Made by a program: the position numbers and the translations under genes | DNA from: Spirochaetales bacterium | GTDB taxonomy: Bacteria > Spirochaetota > Spirochaetia > DSM-27196 > SLST01 | Assembly: GCA_007130265.1 (NCBI GenBank) | Contig: SLST01000401.1 | Location: 1 to 6,799 of the forward strand | Reading direction: 5' to 3' | Length of the DNA stretch: 6,799 nt | In this document: piece after piece, positions 1 through 6,478 of the stretch | Layout: each line of letters begins with the position of its first letter | How positions within the stretch are numbered: the first letter of the stretch is position 1 | The notes under the pieces: model-generated | Told to the model about the DNA's origin: nothing | Seen by the model: the letters and a program-made list of their open reading frames with translations, nothing else | The model's database searches: none

Positions 1-210
1 GCCGGTGAAGAAGGCGAGCAGAAATATCAGAAGCCGACGGAACAGCCTCATCCTTCGGTACGACTCTTCCAGGTCGATGACCGGCCCTATCGCCGGGCCG
101 TCATCGGGCTCGGCCACCGTAACCGACGAGGCAATCCTCTGAAGCATGTCCTGCCGTTCGGTCGATGAGAGACGGGCGACCAGCTTGTCGAATACGCTGT
201 AGGCGGTCAT
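1..210 (-). CDS. N-terminal fragment of an uncharacterised DUF5312-like protein
   Basis: The reading frame opens at ATG (complement 208-210) and runs off the left edge, giving 70 residues without a stop. The start reads MTAYSVFDKLVARLSSTERQ, followed by an acidic stretch, then DLEESYRRMRLFRRLL and a hydrophobic IFLLAFF at the edge that may begin a membrane segment or hydrophobic helix. From memory, this pattern (FD+LV..LS..ER near the start, later DLEE.YR before an aromatic/hydrophobic stretch) resembles the spirochaete family of unknown function DUF5312. I cannot confirm this without a profile search. An in-frame TGA lies about 15 codons upstream, so the start is close to the one given. No convincing Shine-Dalgarno sequence precedes the ATG. 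The gene is divergent from cimA and shares its upstream regulatory region. Function unknown. Confidence 0.6.
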   Translation of the reverse strand, partial: MTAYSVFDKLVARLSSTERQDMLQRIASSVTVAEPDDGPAIGPVIDLEESYRRMRLFRRLLIFLLAFFTG

Positions 211-224
211 AGTTAGCCAATCGT

Positions 225-241
225 AGACCCCAGCGGGGTCT
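225..241 (-). other. Perfect hairpin in the 5' leader of the leftward gene
   Basis: AGACCCC-AGC-GGGGTCT is a perfect 7-bp inverted repeat with a 3-nt loop. It lies 15 nt upstream of the leftward ATG and downstream of the candidate leftward promoter, so it would be in that gene's 5' UTR. No T-run follows on either strand, so it is not an intrinsic terminator. It could be an operator-like palindrome or an RNA structure affecting translation. The repeat is visible directly; its role is inferred. Confidence 0.4.
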
Positions 242-264
242 CGGTCAATCTCGTGTTCCTTCCG

Positions 265-293
265 GTTATCCTGTTTCCGAATATCCTTGACAA
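265..293 (-). promoter_or_regulatory. Candidate sigma70-type promoter for the leftward DUF5312-like gene
   Basis: On the complement strand TTGTCA (288-293; 5/6 match to TTGACA) is separated by exactly 17 bp from GATAAC (265-270; 4/6 match to TATAAT). The predicted transcript would start near 258 and carry a leader of roughly 48 nt with the 225-241 hairpin. Its -35 overlaps the -35 of the rightward promoter on the other strand. This is assigned by consensus match only. Confidence 0.35.
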
Positions 294-315
294 ACCCGGA
301 CGGCCGCCCCATTAT
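287..315 (+). promoter_or_regulatory. Candidate sigma70-type promoter for the cimA leader and cimA
   Basis: A perfect TTGACA (287-292) is followed, after an optimal 17-bp spacer, by CATTAT (310-315; 4/6 match to TATAAT, keeping the important A at position 2 and T at position 6). If -7 is base 315, +1 falls on G322, the first base of the GTG that opens the isoleucine-rich leader ORF. A competing -10 is TATGAT (313-318; 5/6 match), but it would need a 20-bp spacer and would start transcription near 325, inside that GTG codon. Only one of the two can be right. Assigned by consensus match only. Confidence 0.45.
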
Positions 316-321
316 GATCAG

Positions 322-402
322 GTGACGACTTCGCTCATCATTTCCAGCCGCATTCTCATTATTGCCGTGATTATTGGGGAAAGACGCGTGCAGGAAGCGT
401 GA
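322..402 (+). CDS. Isoleucine-rich leader peptide of the cimA attenuator
   Basis: This short ORF has a GTG start, 26 residues and a TGA stop at 400-402. It encodes MTTS, then the core LIISSRILIIAVII, then the polar tail GERRVQEA. Seven of 26 residues are Ile, and 10 of the 14 core residues are Ile, Leu or Val. Six of seven Ile codons are ATT, whereas the cimA gene itself mostly uses ATC. It ends 22 nt before a perfect terminator hairpin, and cimA follows. Enterobacterial ilv and leu operons are preceded by similar peptides whose translation rate sets termination. No Shine-Dalgarno sequence precedes the GTG, but the candidate promoter would place the transcript start on it, so it may be translated leaderless. 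The start is uncertain: the frame is open upstream to 217, with another GTG at 253. An alternative reading is a small hydrophobic membrane peptide, but the adjoining terminator makes the control role much more likely. Confidence 0.7.
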   Translation: MTTSLIISSRILIIAVIIGERRVQEA

Positions 403-437
403 GCAGAATCTGCCGATGCAGAGGCCGCCTTCCTTCA
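389..437 (+). promoter_or_regulatory. Candidate antiterminator pairing in the cimA leader
   Basis: AGGAAG (392-397), at the end of the leader ORF, is exactly complementary to CTTCCT (429-434), which forms part of the terminator's 5' arm and loop. Pairing can extend outward across one mismatch (389-390 with 436-437) and inward across a one-base bulge (398-399 with 426-427), about 10 bp in all. A small GCAG/CTGC hairpin (403-413) fits inside. A ribosome stalled at the Ile codons (370-375) would leave 392-397 free to pair and block the terminator. A ribosome reaching the stop at 402 would cover it and let the terminator form. Pairing was found by eye; no folding energies were computed. Confidence 0.5.
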
Positions 438-456
438 GGAAGGCGGCTTTTTTTTT
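424..456 (+). terminator. Intrinsic terminator (attenuator) upstream of cimA
   Basis: GCCGCCTTCC (424-433) and GGAAGGCGGC (438-447) form a perfect 10-bp stem around a TTCA loop, followed at once by nine T's (448-456). This is a textbook Rho-independent terminator. It points rightward, lies between the leader ORF and the cimA Shine-Dalgarno, and has no full-length gene before it. It would therefore stop cimA transcription unless disrupted, which is what an attenuator does. Read leftward it has no suitable T-run, so it does not serve the divergent gene. Confidence 0.92.
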
Positions 457-474
457 CGATGAAGGAGGATTGGT

Positions 475-2058
475 ATGACAGGCAAGAGAGTCGAGATCTT
501 TGACACGACGCTGCGCGACGGGATGCAGGGGCTCGAGATCAACTACACGCTCGAAGACAAGCTGCAAATCGCGCAGGAACTCGACGCGATGAAGATCGAC
601 TACATTGAAGGCGGGTTTCCTCTGTCCAATGAGAAGGAGTCTGCTTTCTTCCGCGAGGTGAAGAAGCTCAGCTTCTCCCACTCGACCGTGTGCGCATTCG
701 GGTCTACTCGACGTGCCGGAGCCAGGGCGGACCGCGACCCGAACGTCACGGCCCTGCTCGACGCGGAGACACCGGGGGTAGTGGTTGTCGGGAAGAGCTG
801 GCGAGCACACGTGGAAAAGGTGCTCGGCACCGACGACGAAGAGAATCTTCGGATGATCGCCGACTCCATCGAGGTTCTCAAGAAGGCAGGCCGCCGTGTC
901 ATCTTCGATCTCGAGCACTTCTTCGACGGCTACCTCGACAATGCAGAGTACGCGATCCGGGTGCTCGAGGCCGGAACAGAGGCGGGGGCCGACGTGCTCG
1001 TCCTCTGCGACACCAACGGCGGAAACCTGCCGTCGGTCGTCTCGCGCGTCTACGGCGAGCTTCCCCGTGACCGTCTTGCGCCGCTCGGCGGCCACTTTCA
1101 CAACGATTGCGGAACCGCCGTGGCAAACTCGCTCGCCGCGCTGGAGGCCGGCGCCGTTCAGATCCAGGGAACGATCAATGGATGGGGCGAACGCTGTGGA
1201 AACGCGAACCTCTGCGTATTCGTGCCGAACGCCGTTCTGAAACTCGGCTACGAGGCTGCCTGCAGCGACCGTCTGCCACACCTCACTTCGCTCAGCCGGT
1301 TCGTCGCAGAGAAGGCGAACATGATCCCCGACAAGCGGCAGCCGTACGTGGGAACGGCCGCGTTCAGTCACAAGGCGGGCCAGCACGCCGACGTACTCGC
1401 CAAGGCCGACTATCTGATGGAACACGTGGATGCGAGTCTCGTCGGCAACGAGCGGAAGATCCTCCTGAGCGAGCTCGCAGGCAAGAGCACCGTGGTGGAC
1501 AAGCTTTCAAAGTACGGAAGCTTCAGCAAGAACGACGACGTGGTGAAAGAGCTCATCGGGGTCCTCAAGCAGAAGGAGCGCGACGGGTACGAGTACGAGG
1601 CGGCGGAGGCGAGTTTCGACCTCCTCGTACGACGCGCCCTCCACCGGTACGAGCCGATCGTCCAGATCCGCAACTACCATCTTGAAAGCTACAAAGCGTA
1701 TGAAACCCCTTCGAAAACCGTCGGCAGAATCTTCATGCAGGCGCACGGACGAGACCTGATGGGGGCCGCCGTCGGGGTCGGACCGGTTGAAACGCTCGAT
1801 GCCGCGCTGCGCGATGCGCTCGTACCGCACTACCCGTTCATCTCGAAGATCAGTCTCACCGACTACCGCGTGCGTGTCCTGAATCCTGAACGCGCCTCCG
1901 CGGCGAAGGTGCGCGTCTTCATCACGTCCACCGACCACGAAGGACGCACCTGGGACACCGTCGGGGTGAACGAGAATATCGTCGAGGCGAGCTGGGAGGC
2001 GCTCGTCGACAGCCTGGAGTACTACTACAACGAGTTCGCTGAAGAGGACTCCGACTGA
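475..2058 (+). CDS. cimA: (R)-citramalate synthase
   Basis: CimA condenses pyruvate and acetyl-CoA to (R)-citramalate and CoA (EC 2.3.3.21), the first step of the threonine-independent isoleucine pathway, in the cytoplasm. The 527-residue length is usual for the family. The HMGL-like TIM barrel occupies about residues 5-280: FDTTLRDG (9-16) supplies a metal-binding Asp and catalytic Arg, and HFHND (207-211) the metal-binding histidines. GTINGWGERCGNANL (232-246) and SHKAGQH (298-304) are further family motifs. Residues about 395-520 match the LeuA-type regulatory domain, where isoleucine would be expected to bind as feedback inhibitor. FGKSW-like VGKSW (105-109) and DLEHFFDGY (145-153) are typical of the Geobacter-type CimA subfamily as I remember it. 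The start is fixed by AAGGAGG (462-468), 6 nt before the ATG. LeuA (2-isopropylmalate synthase) is the main alternative, but the Ile-rich leader upstream argues against it. The 3' end overlaps carB on the other strand. Confidence 0.93.
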   Translation: MTGKRVEIFDTTLRDGMQGLEINYTLEDKLQIAQELDAMKIDYIEGGFPLSNEKESAFFREVKKLSFSHSTVCAFGSTRRAGARADRDPNVTALLDAETPGVVVVGKSWRAHVEKVLGTDDEENLRMIADSIEVLKKAGRRVIFDLEHFFDGYLDNAEYAIRVLEAGTEAGADVLVLCDTNGGNLPSVVSRVYGELPRDRLAPLGGHFHNDCGTAVANSLAALEAGAVQIQGTINGWGERCGNANLCVFVPNAVLKLGYEAACSDRLPHLTSLSRFVAEKANMIPDKRQPYVGTAAFSHKAGQHADVLAKADYLMEHVDASLVGNERKILLSELAGKSTVVDKLSKYGSFSKNDDVVKELIGVLKQKERDGYEYEAAEASFDLLVRRALHRYEPIVQIRNYHLESYKAYETPSKTVGRIFMQAHGRDLMGAAVGVGPVETLDAALRDALVPHYPFISKISLTDYRVRVLNPERASAAKVRVFITSTDHEGRTWDTVGVNENIVEASWEALVDSLEYYYNEFAEEDSD

Positions 2059-5000
2059 CGCAGCGGTTCCGGCAGGCGCCGCGCAGTGAACTCACGTTTC
2101 ATCCGGTAGCGTATCCCTTCCACCGCGGCACTCGCGGCCGAAGTGGTGGTCGTATAGGGGATCTTCCGCCGCACCGTCTCGATCCGGATGTAGTCGTCGT
2201 CCTGCTGGGTATAACGGCCCTTGGGCGTGTTGATGACCAGCTGGATTCGGCCGGCGTGCATGTGGTCGACGATGTTGGGGTGACCCTCGTGGATCTTCAG
2301 GATCACCTCAGCGAACACCCCGTTGCGGAAGAGGAAGTCGGCGGTTCCCCGGGTGGCGACAATCTGGAATCCAAGGCCCTCGAGATCTCGCACGATCGGC
2401 AGTATCGTCTCCTTGTCGAACTCGTTCACGGACACGAAGACGCGCCCGCTGGTGGGCAGGTGCGTTCCGACCGCCGCCTGCGCCTTGGCGAACGCCTCTC
2501 CGAAGCTCTCCCCGATCCCGATCGCCTCCCCGGTGGAGCGCATCTCCGGACCGAGCATCGGGTCGACGTTTCGGAAGCGGTCGAAGCTGAACATCGCCTC
2601 CTTGACCGCCCAGCCGGTGATGCAGCGCCCCTGACCGACGCCGGCTGCGGCAGGGCCGGCGTCGACCAGTCCCTGGTCTGCGAGCGATCGCCCCCGCCAG
2701 ATCTTGACCACCGCATCCACGAGATCGACTCCGCTCGCCTTTGAGAGAAAGGGAACCGTGCGGGATGCCCGGGGGTTCACCTCGAGCACGTAGAGTACTT
2801 CGTTCTGCACCGCATACTGAACGTTCAGGAACCCACGCACCCCGACTTCCCGGGCTATGCGGGCAGTCGCCTCGACCATCTCCGCGAGCAGGCGAGGATC
2901 GGACTTGTACGGAGGGAAGACGCAGGCGGAGTCGCCGGAGTGGACCCCCGCGGCCTCGATGTGCTGCATGATCCCACCCACATAGACGTTGTAGCCGTCG
3001 CAGACGGCGTCGAGGTCGTACTCGAAAGCGTCTTCGAGGAACTGGTCGACGAGTACCGGCTTCTCTTCGGAGATGACAATCCCCTTGGCCAGGAAACCCT
3101 CGAGCTCTTCGGGAGTGTAGGCGATCGACATGCTTCGTCCGCCGAGCACATAGGATGGCCGCAGCAGCACCGGATATCCCATCTCCGTCGCGGCGGATTT
3201 CACCGCCTCGATGGACCCAGCCATCCGGTTGTCCGGCTGCATGAGACCGAGCCGCCTGATAAGCGCGGTGAAAAGTCCTCGATCCTCGACGTCCATGATG
3301 CTCTTGACCGGAGTGCCGACGATCCGCGCCCCGGCGCTTTCGAGCTCGTGCGCCATGTTCAGTGGTGTCTGGCCGCCAAGCTGTACCACGACGTCGCGCA
3401 CCCGCTCTTTGCGCATGATCTCCTTGACCGCCTCGGCCGTCAGCGGCTCGAGGTAGAGGCGATCCGAGACATTGAAGTCGGTGGAAACCGTCTCCGGATT
3501 CGAGTTGACGATGATCGTCGTCACCCCGGTTCGCCGGTATGCGAGCGAAGAGAGCGTACAGCACGTGTCGAACTCGAGACCCTGCCCGATCCGGTTCGGG
3601 CCACTCGCGAGGATGATTACCGCGTTGCCGGCACCCTCGACGGCCTCAGTATCAGCGGGCCCCGTTGGTGCCGCCTCGTCGATCTCTCCAAAAGTCGAGT
3701 AGAAGTAGGGAGTGTCCGCGGCGAACTCACCGGAACACGTGTCGACAAAGTGGTAGCCGGCGTGCACGTCGAGCCGCTCACGCGTGTCGTAGACCGCCGA
3801 CGCACTGCACCGGGCTATCCGCCCGATGCGCTCGTCGGACAGGCCGTACTGCTTCGCCTCGAGCAGCAAGGGACGATCGAGATCCCCGGCGGCGGCAAGT
3901 CGGTGCTCGAGATCGGCAAGCCTCGTCATCTCGTAGAGGAACCAGCGATTGTACCCGGTCGTCCGCTCGAGCGAATCGATCGCCGCCTGCCCATCACGCT
4001 TGAGAATCGTGTACGCGGCGAAGAGTCGTCTCGGGTGAAGCGTACGTGTCATCGTCTCGAGCTCGCGAACGGAAGCCGGAAGCTCCTCGAGCCCCTCGAA
4101 CCCGAACTCGGCGGCACGCAGCGCCTTGTTCAGCGCCTCGATAAAGGTGCGCCCGATCGCTAGACTCTCACCGACGCTCTTCATCTGCGTTCCGAGCTCA
4201 TCGTATCCGAGCGGGAACTTCTCGATCTCGAACCGCGGAACCTTCACGGCCACGTAATCAAGGGACGGCTCGAAACAGCTGACCGTCTTGCCGGTGATGT
4301 CGTTGACGATCTCGTCAAGGGTGAACCCGACGGCGAGTCGTGCCGCGCACCGGGCAATCGGAAACCCGGTCGCCTTGCTCGCGAGCGCCGAGCTTCGACT
4401 CACACGGGGATTCATCTCAATAACGATCATGCGGCCGGAATCGGGGTCCACCGCGAACTGAACGTTCGATCCGCCGCAGTCGACGCCGACCGCGCGAAGA
4501 ATGTCGATCGCCGCGCTTCGCATTCGCTGGTATTCCTGATCGCTCAGCGTCTGGATAGGCGCGACGGTAATCGAGTCACCGGTGTGGACGCCCATCGCGT
4601 CAACGTTCTCGATCGAGCAGACGATCACCGCATTGTCGGCGTGATCCCGCATTACTTCGAGCTCGAACTCCTTCCACCCGATCAGTGACTCCTCGATGAG
4701 AGCGGTGTGCACGGGACTCTCAGAGAGTGCCCGCTCGACGAAGAGCTGCACTTCTTCGGGAGTATGCGCGATGCTTCCTCCGCGGCCGCCGAGCGTGTAA
4801 CTCGGTCTGATGATGAGCGGCAGCCCGAACTCGGCGACGAAGTCACGAGCTTCCTGAACGGTCGAGACGAAATCGCTCCGCGGGCTTTCGAGCCCGATCT
4901 CGGCGATGACTTTCTTGAACTCACCGCGATCCTCGGCCTTCGTGATCGCGTGGATGCTCGCGCCGAGCACCTCTACGCCGTACCGGTCGAACACTCCGGC

Positions 5001-5312
5001 CTTGGCGAGATCCATCGTGAGATTGAGCGCAGTCTGCCCGCCCATCGTCGGAAGGACGGCGTCGGGACGCTCCTGGCGGATGATATCCTCCACGTACGGC
5101 ACCTCGAGCGGATCCATGTAGATCGCATCGGCGGTGCCGGGGGTGGTCATCACGGTCGCCGGATTCGGGTTGACGAGGATCACCTCGTACCCTTCCTCCT
5201 TGAGCGCCTTGACCGCCTGGTTCCCCGAATAGTCGAACTCGCAGGCCTGACCGATGACGATCGGCCCGCTTCCAATGATCAGAATCTTCTTTATGTCAGG
5301 GCGTGCAGGCAT
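2025..5312 (-). CDS. carB: Carbamoyl-phosphate synthase (glutamine-hydrolysing), large subunit
   Basis: CarB uses two ATP, bicarbonate and ammonia channelled from CarA to make carbamoyl phosphate (EC 6.3.5.5) for pyrimidine and arginine synthesis. It has 1095 residues; E. coli CarB has about 1073. The order is: N-terminal carboxyphosphate ATP-grasp half (about 1-400) with R129, R169, the glycine-rich PSYTLGGRGG (170-179) and E299/N301/R303 in EMNPRVSRSS; a linker/oligomerisation domain (about 403-555); a second, carbamate-phosphorylating ATP-grasp half (about 560-940) with PSYVLGGRSM (719-728) and E844/N846/R848 in EVNPRASR; and an MGS-like allosteric domain (about 950-1070) with ATRGTADFL (986-994) and a Thr-rich PYTTTTSAA (1052-1060). 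No key residue is missing. GAGG (5318-5321) lies 5 nt before the ATG, inside the end of carA, which suggests translational coupling. The last 11 codons and the TAG stop overlap cimA, and the final ~20 residues form a polar, serine-rich tail beyond the usual end. Confidence 0.97.
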   Translation of the reverse strand: MPARPDIKKILIIGSGPIVIGQACEFDYSGNQAVKALKEEGYEVILVNPNPATVMTTPGTADAIYMDPLEVPYVEDIIRQERPDAVLPTMGGQTALNLTMDLAKAGVFDRYGVEVLGASIHAITKAEDRGEFKKVIAEIGLESPRSDFVSTVQEARDFVAEFGLPLIIRPSYTLGGRGGSIAHTPEEVQLFVERALSESPVHTALIEESLIGWKEFELEVMRDHADNAVIVCSIENVDAMGVHTGDSITVAPIQTLSDQEYQRMRSAAIDILRAVGVDCGGSNVQFAVDPDSGRMIVIEMNPRVSRSSALASKATGFPIARCAARLAVGFTLDEIVNDITGKTVSCFEPSLDYVAVKVPRFEIEKFPLGYDELGTQMKSVGESLAIGRTFIEALNKALRAAEFGFEGLEELPASVRELETMTRTLHPRRLFAAYTILKRDGQAAIDSLERTTGYNRWFLYEMTRLADLEHRLAAAGDLDRPLLLEAKQYGLSDERIGRIARCSASAVYDTRERLDVHAGYHFVDTCSGEFAADTPYFYSTFGEIDEAAPTGPADTEAVEGAGNAVIILASGPNRIGQGLEFDTCCTLSSLAYRRTGVTTIIVNSNPETVSTDFNVSDRLYLEPLTAEAVKEIMRKERVRDVVVQLGGQTPLNMAHELESAGARIVGTPVKSIMDVEDRGLFTALIRRLGLMQPDNRMAGSIEAVKSAATEMGYPVLLRPSYVLGGRSMSIAYTPEELEGFLAKGIVISEEKPVLVDQFLEDAFEYDLDAVCDGYNVYVGGIMQHIEAAGVHSGDSACVFPPYKSDPRLLAEMVEATARIAREVGVRGFLNVQYAVQNEVLYVLEVNPRASRTVPFLSKASGVDLVDAVVKIWRGRSLADQGLVDAGPAAAGVGQGRCITGWAVKEAMFSFDRFRNVDPMLGPEMRSTGEAIGIGESFGEAFAKAQAAVGTHLPTSGRVFVSVNEFDKETILPIVRDLEGLGFQIVATRGTADFLFRNGVFAEVILKIHEGHPNIVDHMHAGRIQLVINTPKGRYTQQDDDYIRIETVRRKIPYTTTTSAASAAVEGIRYRMKREFTARRLPEPLRQSESSSANSL

Positions 5313-5314
5313 AT

Positions 5315-6478
5315 CTACCTCAGAACCTCGAGAAAGGCGTCGAATATCCAGTGGGAATCATAGGGGCCCGGGGCCGACTCCGGGTGGAACTGAGTCGTGC
5401 GGATGCCGAGCGAGTCCATCGCGAGCCCCTCTATCGTCTGGTCGTTCGCATTCCGGAACCACACCTCGCATCCCTCGGGCAGCGACTCCTCGACGACATC
5501 GAACCCGTGGTTCTGGCTCGTCACGAATACCCGCTTGGTCCGCTCGTCACGCACCGGATGGTTGACGCCGTGATGACCGAAGGCCATTTTTCGCGTCCGG
5601 GCTCCGAGCGCCTCGGCGATCAGCTGGTGACCAAGGCAGATGCCGAACACCGGACGGCGCCCGATCAGTTCCTTGATGCAATCGACCTGGTGATCGAGAA
5701 CGGCAGGATCACCTGGGCCGTTTGAGACGAACAGCGCGTCGGCCCCGATCTCCTCGATCATCTCCTTTCCGGCGGTCGCCGGCACGATCGTAACCCGGCA
5801 CCCGTGCCCCACGAGCCGTCGCACGATATTCGCCTTGCTTCCGCAGTCATAGAGCGCGATGTGCGGAGAACCGCTCTCGTTGACGGAGACCAGCTCGTCG
5901 GTGCCCACCTCGGCGACCAGACTGCGCCCTTCCATCTGAGGAAACGCGCGCAGCACATCGTGCAGTCGATCGTTCTCGTCCCGGGAGAGGTCGACTCCGT
6001 CGGCCGGACGCACGATCACGCCGTTGCACGATCCGCCGTCGCGCAGGCGAAGCGTCAACCGTCGCGTATCGACACCGGTGATACCCGGTGTTCGCTGCTC
6101 GCGCAGGAACTCGTCGAGCGTCTGCCGACCTGCCGGCACCGGTCCCTCGTAGAGCGACCGGACGACGAAGCCCGCGGGCTTGACCACGCAGCGTCCGCCG
6201 GCCTCCGGTCCCACCTCGCTCCACGCCGGGTCGCATCCGTAGTTCCCGATATGAGGATAGGTCATCGCGACGAGCTGGCCCGTGTACGACGGGTCGGTCA
6301 GAACCTCGTAGTACCCGCTCATCGCGGTGTTGAACACGACCTCGCCGACGCCCTTCGGTGCCGCGCCTCCCGCCGGTACCGCTGCAGCGGCCAACTCTTC
6401 GACCGCGGGTGCGGCCAGACCGAACGAGACCCCTCTGTACTGCTCGCCGTCGGCGAGAACAAGAAAACAGACCTTCAT
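5315..6478 (-). CDS. carA: Carbamoyl-phosphate synthase, small (glutaminase) subunit
   Basis: CarA hydrolyses glutamine and passes ammonia to CarB. It has 387 residues from the chosen ATG; E. coli CarA has 382. The N-terminal CPSase_sm domain (about 1-150) includes GEVVFNTAMSGYYEVLTDPSY (45-65) and YPHIGNYG (74-81). The class I glutamine amidotransferase domain (about 205-387) has the nucleophile elbow GICLGHQ with C281 and QFHPE with H365, followed by E367 of the triad. Residues about 21-44 hold an Ala/Pro-rich stretch longer than the corresponding E. coli loop. The start was chosen because MKVCFLVLADG aligns with family N-termini. However, this ATG has no Shine-Dalgarno. GTG at complement 6494-6496, six codons upstream, follows a run of six G's by 5 nt and is a real alternative (393 aa). 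The frame also stays open to an ATG at 6589, which would add 37 unlikely residues. carA and carB are separated by only 2 nt. Confidence 0.95.
   Translation of the reverse strand: MKVCFLVLADGEQYRGVSFGLAAPAVEELAAAAVPAGGAAPKGVGEVVFNTAMSGYYEVLTDPSYTGQLVAMTYPHIGNYGCDPAWSEVGPEAGGRCVVKPAGFVVRSLYEGPVPAGRQTLDEFLREQRTPGITGVDTRRLTLRLRDGGSCNGVIVRPADGVDLSRDENDRLHDVLRAFPQMEGRSLVAEVGTDELVSVNESGSPHIALYDCGSKANIVRRLVGHGCRVTIVPATAGKEMIEEIGADALFVSNGPGDPAVLDHQVDCIKELIGRRPVFGICLGHQLIAEALGARTRKMAFGHHGVNHPVRDERTKRVFVTSQNHGFDVVEESLPEGCEVWFRNANDQTIEGLAMDSLGIRTTQFHPESAPGPYDSHWIFDAFLEVLR

Noticed and set aside
314..325. ATG at 314 as start of the leader peptide
   Set aside because: It is out of frame with the Ile-rich ORF and reaches TGA after three codons.
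424..456. Terminator serving an upstream full-length rightward gene
   Set aside because: No rightward gene other than the short leader ORF lies upstream in the window, and the adjacent gene is leftward. Attenuation fits better.
403..456. T-box riboswitch in the cimA leader
   Set aside because: I see no T-box consensus or specifier stem. The translated Ile-rich ORF explains amino-acid sensing more directly.
2256..4163. Long open frames on the plus strand antisense to carB (for example 2940-4163)
   Set aside because: They are shadows of the high-GC carB codon pattern, encode Arg-rich or low-complexity sequence without recognisable domains, and lack ribosome sites.
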